DNA from: Streptomyces sp. NBC_01341
GTDB lineage: Bacteria > Actinomycetota > Actinomycetes > Streptomycetales > Streptomycetaceae
Direction: 5' to 3'
Assembly (NCBI RefSeq): GCF_035946055.1
Contig: NZ_CP108364.1
Coordinates: 4,340,001 to 4,404,000 of the forward strand
Length of the DNA stretch: 64,000 nucleotides
Shown: in pieces, positions 35,601 through 44,187 of the stretch
Numbering within the stretch: the stretch's first letter is position 1
How the letters are laid out: every line of letters begins with the position of its first letter
Made by a program: the position numbers and the translations under genes
The notes under the pieces: generated by a model
What the model saw: only the letters and a program-made list of their open reading frames with translations
Told to the model about the DNA's origin: nothing
The model's database searches: none

Positions 35601-38035
35601 GCACGGTGGTGACGTTCGCGCAGGCGCAGGAGCGTGCGGATGAGTGGGTCAACGGTGATGTGCCCGCGTATCAGCACCGTGAGGTCCGGGTCCGTGAGTT
35701 CGAGCTGGGTTTCGTGGTGTGGGCCGAGGACCGGGCCGAGGGTCCGGTGTCGGACGGGGGCCGTCAGCGGCTGGTGATCGCCCGGGACAGTGGTGAGGCG
35801 ACGCTGTGGCCGGGTCTGCCGGTGGGCGAGGTGATACGGCGGTACGAGGAGGAGTACGGGGTCTCGGCCGGGGCGCGGGATGTTCCGGAGCCGCCGCAGC
35901 GCATCGATCTGAATCAGACGTCGTTCCTGCTGAGTCCGCCCGAGTGGCTTCAGGAGGCGGCGGACAAGCTGGGGATTCCGGACCGGCGGGCGGGTGCGGA
36001 GGAGTCTTCGCCGGCTGCTCCCGCTGCCGCCGATCCTTCCGCTCCTTCCGCGGTCCCTGGGCCCGGAACTGCGGGTGCCGCGGGGAGCGGGGCCGCGTGG
36101 CCTGCTGCCGTTGGTGAGGAGGACCACGAGCCGACGGCTTCGGACGGTGTGCCGGCCGGGGGTACTCCGTGGGCGGGTACGGACACGAACGCGCATGCCG
36201 GCGGGGCCGGTGTGCCGTTGCCCGCGACGGTGTTCGCGCCGCCGCTGTCGGGTTCGGACGACGACGGGGCCCCGCCTCCGGTCGTCTCCGCGGAGGCGCC
36301 GACGGCGCTGATGTCCGGTGGCAGCGGGCTGCCGGCGACCGCTGTGGTCCCGGGGCTGGATCCGCAGGCTCCGCCGCCGGGGCCGGCCGGGCCCGGTGCT
36401 CCCGCGGCTCCGGCTGTTCCGCCGCCGGGCGCGGGGGACATCGCGGACGCCGCGACGAGCAAGGCCGTGGTACCTCCGAGGGGCGCGCGGGGTGCGGGGC
36501 CGACGACTCCGCCGCCCCCCGGGGCGCCGGGCACGCCCGGGGTGCGGCCGGGTGCCGTTCCGCCGCCGGGGCCGGGTGCGCCGGGTGGGCCTGCGGGCGG
36601 TTACGTACCGACGCAGTTGGTCTCGCAGCTCGGTCCGCCCGGTGCGACGCCGCCTCCGGGTGCGCCGCAGCCGCCTGCTCCTCCGGGGCCTCCCGGTTCC
36701 ACGCCGCCCGCGGGTGGTGGGGTGCACCATGCCGCGACGATGTTCGCCGACGCGGGCACCGGTGGCCCGAACGCGCCGCGTCCGCCGGGGCCTCCCGGCC
36801 CGCCCGGTGCTCCGCAGCCGGGCGTCACGCCTCCGGGGCCTCCCGGGCCGCCTCCGGGTTCCACGCCGCCTCCGGGTGGCGGGGTGCACCATGCCGCGAC
36901 GATGCTGGCGGGCCCGGGCGGGCCGCAGCCTCCCGGTCCTCCGGGTCCTCCGGGTCCTCCCGGTCCTCCCGGTCCTCCCGGGATGGCGGGTCCTCCGGGT
37001 GTGCCGGGTCCGCACACCCCGCCGCCGCCCGGGGCGTACGGCTATCCGCAGCAGCCGCCGGGCCGGCCGACGGTCGGCCCGGGCTACCAGGCCGTTCTGA
37101 GGTTCCGCGCGGCGGACGGCAGCGAGCAGCAGCTGATCCGGCGTTCGGAGCCGGGCACCCCGCATCCGGAGTGGCGGATGCTGCACGAGCTGCGGGGGAT
37201 GAACGTGCCGCCGCAGCAGGTCATCGAGCTGCACACGGAGCTGGAGTCGTGTGAGCTGCCGGGTGGTTACTGCGCGCGGATGATCCGTGAGACGTGGCCG
37301 CAGGTGCGGATCACGAGTGTGGCTCCCTACGGCACCGATCATGCGAGCCGGCAGCAGGGGATGCAGCATCTGCTGACGCATCAGGGTGAGTTGCACCAGG
37401 TGGCGGACGGGCCCGCGCGGCCTGCTCCGGTGCGGGCGCCGCTGCCGCAGGTGCCGCCGGCCGCGGCGTTGCCGCCGGAGGCGCTGGCGGAGGAGCTGCA
37501 CGGGGCGTTCGGGCCGGGTGTGCTCCGGTTCGACCAGCGTGCGGTGTCCCGTCAGGGGGTGCCGGAGGTCGTGGCGCGGACGCTGGTCTGGGCGGGGCTG
37601 CCCGCCGACTTCGGGCCGTTCTTCTGGGCGCAGCCGGGGCATCCGGTGGTGCCGACGCTGGCGGAGCTCGCGGCGCAGCGGCAGGTGCCGGTGGCGTCGG
37701 ACGCGGGTTCGTATCTGGTGATGGGTTCGGACTTCGGCCGGGCGATCTGTGTGCAGTACGGGACGGCGAACATCGTGGCCGTTCCGGTGGAGGCGGGCCC
37801 GGGGGGTCAGCCGGTGCCGCCGCAGTTCGTGAACACGGGGCTGCCGGAGTTCGTGCGGTCGATGGCGTTGCTGGGGCGGATGTGGCGGCTGCGGTTCGGC
37901 TTGAATCCGGAGCAGGCGGGCCGCTGGACGGTCGATTTCCAGGCGCAGTTGGTGGCGCTGGATCCGGCGGCGCTGGCGTCGCCGGAGAACTGGTGGTCGG
38001 TTCTGCTGGAGCAGATGTGGGACGGCCTGCTGTGA
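35597..38035 (+). CDS. Imm35/YrhB - deaminase - SUKH-4 multidomain protein
   Basis: 812 residues. Residues 1-90 resemble YrhB/Imm35 immunity domains (FAQAQERADEWVNGDVPAYQ, then RQRLVIARDSGEATLWPGLP). A short conserved piece LNQTSFLLSPPEWLQEAADK follows. Residues 130-490 are a Pro/Gly/Ala-rich linker with a collagen-like GPP run and a duplicated GGGVHHAATM segment. Residues 495-600 form a deaminase: His523-Pro-Glu525, then 27 residues on Cys552-x6-Cys559 (ESCELPGGYCARMI). Residues 630-812 look like SUKH-4 (VNTGLPEFVRSMALLGRMWR). No signal peptide or membrane helix. Translationally coupled to the WHH-SUKH gene. Confidence 0.8.
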   Translation: MSTVVTFAQAQERADEWVNGDVPAYQHREVRVREFELGFVVWAEDRAEGPVSDGGRQRLVIARDSGEATLWPGLPVGEVIRRYEEEYGVSAGARDVPEPPQRIDLNQTSFLLSPPEWLQEAADKLGIPDRRAGAEESSPAAPAAADPSAPSAVPGPGTAGAAGSGAAWPAAVGEEDHEPTASDGVPAGGTPWAGTDTNAHAGGAGVPLPATVFAPPLSGSDDDGAPPPVVSAEAPTALMSGGSGLPATAVVPGLDPQAPPPGPAGPGAPAAPAVPPPGAGDIADAATSKAVVPPRGARGAGPTTPPPPGAPGTPGVRPGAVPPPGPGAPGGPAGGYVPTQLVSQLGPPGATPPPGAPQPPAPPGPPGSTPPAGGGVHHAATMFADAGTGGPNAPRPPGPPGPPGAPQPGVTPPGPPGPPPGSTPPPGGGVHHAATMLAGPGGPQPPGPPGPPGPPGPPGPPGMAGPPGVPGPHTPPPPGAYGYPQQPPGRPTVGPGYQAVLRFRAADGSEQQLIRRSEPGTPHPEWRMLHELRGMNVPPQQVIELHTELESCELPGGYCARMIRETWPQVRITSVAPYGTDHASRQQGMQHLLTHQGELHQVADGPARPAPVRAPLPQVPPAAALPPEALAEELHGAFGPGVLRFDQRAVSRQGVPEVVARTLVWAGLPADFGPFFWAQPGHPVVPTLAELAAQRQVPVASDAGSYLVMGSDFGRAICVQYGTANIVAVPVEAGPGGQPVPPQFVNTGLPEFVRSMALLGRMWRLRFGLNPEQAGRWTVDFQAQLVALDPAALASPENWWSVLLEQMWDGLL
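36697..36904 (+). repeat. Duplicated segment encoding GGGVHHAATM in the linker
   Basis: About 46 bases beginning TTCCACGCCGCC recur with few changes at 36697 and 36859, 162 bp (54 codons) apart. Each copy encodes STPP(A/P)GGGVHHAATM, placing Thr381 and Thr435 in the same context. A block duplication within the linker. Confidence 0.75.
36930..36983 (+). repeat. Collagen-like (GPP)n run, 9-bp tandem repeat
   Basis: About six copies of GGTCCTCC(C/G) encode Gly-Pro-Pro triplets, followed by GMAGPPGVPGP. Fits a flexible or triple-helix-like spacer before the deaminase domain; prone to length change. Confidence 0.8.
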
Positions 38036-38065
38036 TCTGATCGGTTCTGGTCTGTTGTGCGCGTG

Positions 38066-38097
38066 AGGCGTCCGGTCCCTTTCGGGGACGGGCGCCT
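38066..38097 (+). terminator. Terminator after the deaminase-SUKH-4 operon
   Basis: AGGCGTCCGGTCCC (38066-38079) pairs with GGGGACGGGCGCCT (38084-38097) with one mismatch and two wobbles, loop TTTC, followed by TTTCG. It begins 31 bases after the operon's last stop. Confidence 0.8.
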
Positions 38098-38233
38098 TTC
38101 GTGTGCGCTTTGTGATGTCGGCCGCTTCCGTCCTGAATGCAGCTGATCGATTCCGACTTCCGGGCCAATTACCGCATCCTTGACGTATTGCTTCATGGTC
38201 GGGGAGTCGGAGAGCGGGAAGAGGGCTTCAGGG

Positions 38234-39133
38234 ATGAGTGGTGGACCGGTGTCCGCGCACGGTTTTGTCGGCGTACGGGGGCGTGGCTACAGCCCTGAGC
38301 AGGTGGACCGGGCGGTGGCCTCGCTGTCGGCGGAGCGGGACGCGGCCCTGGACCGGATCTCGCGGCTGACCGGACTGGCGGAGGAGCTGGCCGCCGAGTC
38401 GGCGCGGCTGGCCGAGGTGGTGGCCGCGCTGGCCCCGCAGACGTACGTGTCGCTGGGGGAGCGGGCGCAGCGGATCCTGGCCCTGGCGGAGGCCGAGGCG
38501 GAGGCGGCCCGGGGTGCGGCGCTGGAGGAGGCGCAGGCGCTGCGGGACGCGGCGGACGAGGCGGGCCGGGTGGCCCGTGAGGCGGCGCGGGAACGTTCCG
38601 CTGAGCTGCGGGCGGCGGCGGACGCCGGCGCGGAGGAGGAGCTGGCCACGGCGCGGGGCCGCGCCGAGTCGCTGGTGGAGGAGGCGCGCCGGGAGGCCGG
38701 TGAGGTGCGCGGGACGGCGGACGCGGAGATGGCGGAGACGCGTCGCCGCACGGCCGGTGTGCTGGCGCACCAGGAGCAGGAGCACGCCGAGCGGGGCAAG
38801 GCGGCGGACGCGGAGACGGCCGCCGCGGAGGCCGCGGCGGCGGAGCGTGAGGCCGAGCTAGCGGCTCGCGGGGAGGCGCTGCTCGCGCTGGGGCGGAGGC
38901 GGTCGGCGGAGGCGGAGGAGGAGGCCCGGCACCGCCAGGAGGACGCGGAGGCGCGGGCCGCGGAGCTGCTGTCCGAGGCGCGGGCGGCCGAGGAGCGGGT
39001 GGGGCGGGAGACGGACCGGGTCCTGCGGGAACACCTGGAGAGCCGCGAGGAGTTGCAGGCGCACATGACGCACGTGCGGAATTCGCTGGCGGCGCTGACG
39101 GGGCGCGTGACGGCGGGCCCGGCGGGGGACTGA
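38234..39133 (+). CDS. DivIVA-like / Scy-type coiled-coil protein
   Basis: 299 residues. The first 40 contain a DivIVA-type start (VRGRGYSPEQVDRAVASLSA), and nearly all the rest is an Ala/Glu/Arg heptad coiled coil (for example ALAEAEAEAARGAALEEAQA). Streptomyces proteins of this kind, often mislabelled cellulose-binding, organise polar growth or cell division scaffolds. No catalytic motif. The ATG at 38234 is the last start before the conserved region; in-frame Mets at 38180 and 38195 are possible. Transcribed alone; its 3' end faces the symporter gene. Confidence 0.8.
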   Translation: MSGGPVSAHGFVGVRGRGYSPEQVDRAVASLSAERDAALDRISRLTGLAEELAAESARLAEVVAALAPQTYVSLGERAQRILALAEAEAEAARGAALEEAQALRDAADEAGRVAREAARERSAELRAAADAGAEEELATARGRAESLVEEARREAGEVRGTADAEMAETRRRTAGVLAHQEQEHAERGKAADAETAAAEAAAAEREAELAARGEALLALGRRRSAEAEEEARHRQEDAEARAAELLSEARAAEERVGRETDRVLREHLESREELQAHMTHVRNSLAALTGRVTAGPAGD

Positions 39134-39157
39134 CGCCGGGCGGGCCGGACCGGGCCT

Positions 39158-40765
39158 TCACCGGCGCCCGGCGGGCGGGGCTCCGGCCAGGATCCAGGGC
39201 TCGACCGCTTCGTACCGGCGGCGCTGTGCGGCGTTGTCGTCGTTGCGGCCCCGTACGCTGCCGAGCCAGCCGGCGAGGAAGCCGAAGGGGATGGAGACCA
39301 GGCCGGTCGTGGTCAGCGGGAACCAGTTGAAGTCGCCGTGGGGGAACACGGATCCGGGGGACCCGGAGACCAGGTCGGTGCCGGTGATGAGGACGAGGAC
39401 GCACGCGGTGCCGCCGAGGAGGGTCCAGAGCAGGCCGGTGCGGGTGTAGCGGCGCCAGAACATGCTGTAGACGAGGGCCGGGGCGATGGCGGACGCGCCG
39501 ATGCAGAAGGAGAGGGTCACCAGGGCCTGGACGTTCCAGTGGCGGGCGAGGACGGCGAGGGTGACGGCGAGGGTGCCGACGACGACGGCCGAGCCCCGTG
39601 CGGTGACCAGTTCGGTGCGGGTGTCCATGGGGGTGCGGGCGCGCAGTCCGTGGTGGAACAGGTCGTGGGCGAGGGAGTTGGCGCAGGCCAGGATCATTCC
39701 GGCGACGGAGGCCAGCAGGGTGAGGAAGATGGCCGTGGTCATGGTCGTGACGACGAGCGCGCCGACCTCGCCGCCGCCCGCGACGGCTCCCGACACCTGG
39801 AGGATCGCGCTGTTTCCCTGGGCGCCCGCGGCGGTGATGCGGTCGTGGCCGACGAGGGCGGCGGCGCCGACGCCGATGACGGTGAGCAGCAGGCAGAGGC
39901 CCACGACGACGCCGACCGCCCAGGACATGGAGCGGCGGACGGCGCGGGCGTCGCGGACCCCGGTCATCCGCATGGTGATGTGCGGCAGGCAGGCGGCGCC
40001 GAGGACGACGGTCAGTTCGGAGCTGATCATGTCGAGCTCGTTGCCGCCGAACTGCAGTCCCGCGTGCAGATAGGCGGTGCCCGCGCCGCTGCCGGTCTCC
40101 GCGGCGCGCAGGAGTGCGCCGGTGTCCCAGTCGAAGCGGTCGAGGACGAGGAGGGAGACGAGGAGCCCGGCGCCGAGCAGGACGACGGTCTTGACGATCT
40201 GGATGAGGGCGGTGCCCTTCATCCCGCCGATGGCCGCGTAGCCGGTCATGACGACGCCGAGGGTGATGATGGATCCGGTGCGGAATCCGGAGCTGTCGAA
40301 GCCGAGGATGAAGGAGAGCAGGTTCCCGCTTCCGGCGAGCTGGACGACCATCAGCGGCAGCAGGGCGGTGAGGGTGACCGTGCAGGAGGCGATGCGGGCG
40401 GCCCGGCCGGGGGCCCGGCGGGTGAGCATGTCCCCCATGGTGAACCGGCCCGCGTTGCGCAGGGGTTCGGCCAGCAAGAACATCAGCAGGACGAGGGAGA
40501 GCGCCGTGCTGAGGGCGAGGACGAGGCCGTCGTGGCCGGTGAGGGCGATGACTCCGGTGGTGCCGAGGACCGTGGCGGCGGAGAGGTAGTCGCCGGCGAC
40601 GGCGAGGCCGTTGCGCAGGGGGCCGAGCGAGCGGTAGCCGGTGTAGTACTCGTCGAGGTCGTCGCGGTCGGGCCCGGTCATGACGCAGAGCAGCAGGGTG
40701 ACGCTGGCGACGGCGATGAACGCGGTCAGGGACATCGTCTGGGCGGACTCGTCGAACCCGTTCAC
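39158..40765 (-). CDS. Cation/acetate-type sodium symporter (SSS family, ActP-like)
   Basis: 535 residues, about 13 helices. The segment DDLDEYYTGYRSLGPLRNGL and AGDYLSAATVLGTTGVIALT match the ActP/YjcG branch, as does the end (NDDNAAQRRRYEAVEPWIL). This branch imports acetate and other short monocarboxylates with sodium or protons. The GTG start overlaps the stop of the DUF485 gene (GTGA), the usual DUF485-actP order. A longer frame upstream is the DUF485 region and not part of it. Confidence 0.9.
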   Translation of the reverse strand: MNGFDESAQTMSLTAFIAVASVTLLLCVMTGPDRDDLDEYYTGYRSLGPLRNGLAVAGDYLSAATVLGTTGVIALTGHDGLVLALSTALSLVLLMFLLAEPLRNAGRFTMGDMLTRRAPGRAARIASCTVTLTALLPLMVVQLAGSGNLLSFILGFDSSGFRTGSIITLGVVMTGYAAIGGMKGTALIQIVKTVVLLGAGLLVSLLVLDRFDWDTGALLRAAETGSGAGTAYLHAGLQFGGNELDMISSELTVVLGAACLPHITMRMTGVRDARAVRRSMSWAVGVVVGLCLLLTVIGVGAAALVGHDRITAAGAQGNSAILQVSGAVAGGGEVGALVVTTMTTAIFLTLLASVAGMILACANSLAHDLFHHGLRARTPMDTRTELVTARGSAVVVGTLAVTLAVLARHWNVQALVTLSFCIGASAIAPALVYSMFWRRYTRTGLLWTLLGGTACVLVLITGTDLVSGSPGSVFPHGDFNWFPLTTTGLVSIPFGFLAGWLGSVRGRNDDNAAQRRRYEAVEPWILAGAPPAGRR

Positions 40766-41298
40766 CGGCCCGCTCCCGTCCTGCGGTCCGTGGCCGGCCA
40801 GGTGTCCGTGCCGCCGCGGGCGGCCCGGTCGCGCAGTCCGGCGCAGAGCGGGTCGACGGTGCGCCGGGCCGTCCACTCGTACACGGCGATGGCGGCGAGG
40901 GCCACGGGGAGCTGGCACAGGCCGAGGAGCAGGCCGGTGGTGAGTCCGCTGTCGCCCACGGGGCGGGTCATGAGAGCGGGGGCGTAGCCGGAGAGGAGCA
41001 GGAACAGGGTGAAGTAGCCGAGCGCGGTGAGGGTCGAGACGCGGCGCAGCAGGCGGTAGGCGGTGCGGAGCCGGCGGAGGTCGCTGTGGTGGCCGGGGGC
41101 GGATGCCCGGCGCGGGGCGGGTGGGCGGCGCCGGGGTGGCCGCGGGGGCGGTGAGCTCTGCCAGGGCAGCAGGTAGTCGCCGGGGTAGGGCGGGGGCGGG
41201 GGCCGGTGGGGTCGCGGTGGTTGCCGGGGCGGCGGGGGGTGGTGGGGGCGTGGGGGCTGCCGGGGCGGGTACGGGGGCGGCTGCGAGTCGTACGGCAA
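40762..41298 (-). CDS. DUF485 membrane protein with proline-rich head
   Basis: 178 residues. The first 70 are Pro/Arg/His-rich (QPPRPHHPPPPRQPPRPH), longer than in most DUF485 proteins. A DUF485 core follows: DLRRLRTAYRLLRRVSTLTA, helix YFTLFLLLSGYAPALM, and helix LLLGLCQLPVALAAIAVYEW. DUF485 proteins (YjcH type) are small partners of ActP symporters; the overlap with the symporter gene supports that. The role of the head is unknown. Confidence 0.83.
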   Translation of the reverse strand: MPYDSQPPPYPPRQPPRPHHPPPPRQPPRPHRPPPPPYPGDYLLPWQSSPPPRPPRRRPPAPRRASAPGHHSDLRRLRTAYRLLRRVSTLTALGYFTLFLLLSGYAPALMTRPVGDSGLTTGLLLGLCQLPVALAAIAVYEWTARRTVDPLCAGLRDRAARGGTDTWPATDRRTGAGR

Positions 41299-41442
41299 GG
41301 CGGTGCTCCTTGCATGGCTCGGGCCCGGGAACGGGCTGCAAGGCAGGGGCGCGGGTGCGCTGTCGGGAGCGCGTACGTTACTCGCGGGTATCGTGGAGGG
41401 GGAGGGCTACGGGCGAACTACCGTAGGTAACTCGCCAGTTGT

Positions 41443-43059
41443 CTAGTCCTTGGGCGCCGGGGGAGCGCTCTCGTGCTCGTCCAGCACGGGGAATCGGCGC
41501 GGAGCCACGACGACGAGCACGAGCAGGGCGAGGGCCGCGGCGACCGCGGCGCCGGTGAACACGTGGTCGACGGCGGTGTCGACGGCCCTGCGCAGGTAGT
41601 CCGTCGCGGCGGCGGAGAGCGCGGCCGGGTCCTCCAGGGCGTGCGAGACGGCGTCCAGGTCGCCGGGCAGGCCCGGAACGGGGGCGTCGGACAGCCGGGA
41701 GGCGAGCACCCCGTTCGCGACGGCGCCGAAGAGGGCGGCGCCCACGCTCTGGCCGACCTGCCGGCAGAAGAGCACGGACGCCGTCGTCGTCCCGCGCTCC
41801 GTCCACCCGACCGTCGACTGGACCCCGACGATCAGGGGGAGCTGGAACAGGCCGAGCGTCGCCCCGAGCAGCAGCATCAGCAGGGCGGGCTGCCAGGCCG
41901 AGCCGGGGTAGGGGAGCAGCGGGAAGCAGAGGAGGACCAGCAGGGCGCCGGACATGCCGATGATCGCGGTGCGGCGGAAGCCGACGCGGTTGTAGACCCG
42001 GTCGGACAGGGCGGCGGAGACGGGCCAGCTCAGGGTCATCACGGACAGGACGAACCCCGCGGCGATCGGGCCGAGCCCGAGGACGGACTGGGCGTACGTC
42101 GGCAGGAAGACCGTCGGCGCGACCATCAGCAGCCCCATCGCGCCGAGGGCGAGGTTCACCGACGCGATGGTGCGGCGCCGCCAGACCCAGCCGGGGATGA
42201 CCGGTTCGGCGGCGCGCCGCTCGATGGCGACGGTCAGGGCGGCCAGTGCGGCGCTCCCCGCCAGCAGTCCCAGCTCGGGTGCCGAGAGCCACGGCCAGGC
42301 GACCCCTCCCTGGACGAGGGCGGTCAGCAGGAGCGCGCCGGTGGCGAAGACGGCGAGCGCGCCCGCCCAGTCGACGCGGGGACGGGTGGCCGGGCGCGGC
42401 CGAGCCGGTTCGTGGAGGTGACGGACCACCAGCCAGAGGGCGACGGCGCCGACCGGCAGGTTGATCAGGAAGATCCAGCGCCAGTCGGCGTAGGCGGCGA
42501 GCAGTCCGCCGGCCGCCGGTCCCGCCACGGCGGACGTGGCCCAGACCGTGGACAGCTTCGCCTGGATCTTCGGGCGTTCCTTCAGCGGGTACAGGTCCGC
42601 GGCGATGGTCTGCACCGTGCCCTGGAGGGCGCCGCCGCCGAGGCCCTGGACGACGCGGAAGGCGATCAGGGCCGCCATGTTCCACGCCGCGGCGCAGAGC
42701 AGGGAACCGGCGAGGAACAGGATGATGCCGGCGATCAGGACGGGCTTGCGGCCGAAGGTGTCGGAGAGTTTCCCGTACACCGGCAGGGTGACGGTCACCG
42801 TCAGCAGGTAGCCGGAGAAGAGCCAGGAGAAGACGGAGAAGCCCCCGAGGTCACCGACGATCTGCGGGACGGCGGTGGCGACGATGGTGCCGTCGATGGC
42901 GGCGAGACCCATGCCCAGCATCAGTGCCGCGGCGACCGGCCGGCGGGCCCGGTCGGTGTCCGGCACCGCTCCCCGGGGAGCCGTGCCGCGTACCGCTTCC
43001 GGGCTGTCCGTGCCGCCGACGCTCTCCGTGCCGCCCACCGGGGTCCCTTCCCTATGCAT
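41443..43059 (-). CDS. DHA2/EmrB-QacA-type MFS drug exporter
   Basis: 538 residues with 14 predicted helices, the DHA2 count. Family motifs include GMGLAAIDGTIVATAVPQIV (helix 1, motif D1), YGKLSDTFGRKPVLIAG (motif A) and FRVVQGLGGGALQGTVQTI (motif B), ending with RYPRAVDTAVDHVFTGA-like late helices. Likely drug/proton antiport across the membrane; substrate unknown. CAGGAGATAG precedes the ATG. Divergent from the MacB-like ABC genes over a 339-bp gap with a palindrome; no regulator is adjacent. Confidence 0.9.
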   Translation of the reverse strand: MHREGTPVGGTESVGGTDSPEAVRGTAPRGAVPDTDRARRPVAAALMLGMGLAAIDGTIVATAVPQIVGDLGGFSVFSWLFSGYLLTVTVTLPVYGKLSDTFGRKPVLIAGIILFLAGSLLCAAAWNMAALIAFRVVQGLGGGALQGTVQTIAADLYPLKERPKIQAKLSTVWATSAVAGPAAGGLLAAYADWRWIFLINLPVGAVALWLVVRHLHEPARPRPATRPRVDWAGALAVFATGALLLTALVQGGVAWPWLSAPELGLLAGSAALAALTVAIERRAAEPVIPGWVWRRRTIASVNLALGAMGLLMVAPTVFLPTYAQSVLGLGPIAAGFVLSVMTLSWPVSAALSDRVYNRVGFRRTAIIGMSGALLVLLCFPLLPYPGSAWQPALLMLLLGATLGLFQLPLIVGVQSTVGWTERGTTTASVLFCRQVGQSVGAALFGAVANGVLASRLSDAPVPGLPGDLDAVSHALEDPAALSAAATDYLRRAVDTAVDHVFTGAAVAAALALLVLVVVAPRRFPVLDEHESAPPAPKD

Positions 43060-43398
43060 CTATCTCCTGGGGGTCACTGTCCCACCGGCGGAGCGAGAAA
43101 GGCAGACGCCGGCCGAGGGGTGAGACCCCTACCCGGGTCTCGTCCGCAGGGCCCGGACCCCTAGGGGGAGCTCCGTACTCCGGCCCAGGGATCGTTCCTC
43201 CCGCCGGAGGACGAGAGGCACGGGCCCCGTTCCTTACCGTGTTCCTACGTCGCTGATGTGGCCCGCCGCAGGGGGAGGGGTGGGGAAAACCCCCATGCGA
43301 AGACTGCGCCGGGCACCAGGGCGCATGAGGCCCTCCGCATACGAGACTCGACACGTACACCGAGACGTCCAGGCATTGACCGACATAGGAGAGAAACC
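43060..43398. other. 339-bp divergent region, MFS / ABC transporter
   Basis: No gene seen. It holds a 7-6-7 palindrome (43122-43141) and CCCCTAGGGG (43158-43167). The ABC side ends with the ribosome site AGGAGAG at about 43387. Confidence 0.6.
43122..43141. promoter_or_regulatory. Palindrome GAGACCC-N6-GGGTCTC
   Basis: A perfect 20-base operator-like palindrome 63 bases before the MFS start, with CCCCTAGGGG 16 bases further on. Size and symmetry suit a TetR- or PadR-type repressor, but the regulator would have to be encoded elsewhere. Confidence 0.45.
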
Positions 43399-44187
43399 GT
43401 GACAACGGCTGTGACCATTCCCAGGCACGGGGACACCGGAGGGCGTACGGCCGTCGCTGCGCGGGCGCGGCAGGTCGTCAAGGCGTACGGGGCGGGGGAG
43501 ACCAGGGTGGTGGCCCTTGACCACGTCGACGTGGACATCGCCCGCGGGCAGTTCACCGCGATCATGGGCCCGTCCGGGTCGGGCAAGTCGACCCTGATGC
43601 ACTGCCTCGCGGGCCTGGACACGGTGACCTCCGGTCAGATCCACCTGGCCGACACCGAGATCACCGGCCTCAAGGACAAGAAGCTCACCCAGCTGCGCCG
43701 GGACCGGATCGGATTCATCTTCCAGGCGTTCAACCTGCTCCCGACGCTCAACGCGATCGAGAACATCACGCTGCCGATGGACATCGCCGGCCGCAAGCCC
43801 GACGCCGCCTGGCTGCGGCAGGTCGTGGAGACCGTCGGCCTGGCCGACCGGTTGAAGCACCGGCCCACCCAGCTCTCCGGCGGTCAGCAGCAGCGCGTCG
43901 CGGTCGCCAGGGCGCTCGCGGCCCGGCCCGAGATCATCTTCGGCGACGAGCCGACCGGGAACCTCGACTCGCGGGCCGGCGCCGAGGTGCTGTCGTTCCT
44001 GCGCAAGTCCGTGGACGAGCTGGGCCAGACCATCGTCATGGTCACCCACGACCCGGTGGCCGCGTCCTACGCGGACCGGGTGCTGTATCTCGCCGACGGG
44101 TCGATCGTCGACGAGATGCAGAACCCCACGGCCGAGCAGGTCCTTGACCGCATGAAGGACTTCGACGCGCGCGGGCGGACGTCATGA
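43399..44187 (+). CDS. MacB/LolD-type ABC transporter ATPase
   Basis: 262 residues. Walker A GPSGSGKSTLMHCLAGLD, Q-loop IFQAFNLLPTLNAIENI, signature LSGGQQQRVAVARALAARPE, Walker B IIFGDEPTGNLDS, and switch His in MVTHDPVAASYADRV. This is the MacB/LolD class that works with FtsX-type permeases in lipoprotein transfer, efflux or stress sensing rather than bulk uptake. The GTG at 43399 is set by AGGAGAG. The stop overlaps the permease ATG (TCATGA). Confidence 0.94.
   Translation: MTTAVTIPRHGDTGGRTAVAARARQVVKAYGAGETRVVALDHVDVDIARGQFTAIMGPSGSGKSTLMHCLAGLDTVTSGQIHLADTEITGLKDKKLTQLRRDRIGFIFQAFNLLPTLNAIENITLPMDIAGRKPDAAWLRQVVETVGLADRLKHRPTQLSGGQQQRVAVARALAARPEIIFGDEPTGNLDSRAGAEVLSFLRKSVDELGQTIVMVTHDPVAASYADRVLYLADGSIVDEMQNPTAEQVLDRMKDFDARGRTS

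Noticed and set aside
35432..37642. A 736-codon Arg-rich open frame opposite the multidomain deaminase gene
   Set aside because: Composition mirrors the Pro/Gly linker codons on the other strand; no domain seen.
39158..41341. A single 727-residue symporter
   Set aside because: The first 190 codons are a frame running through the DUF485 gene; the GTG at 40765 overlapping the DUF485 stop gives a normal ActP-type protein.
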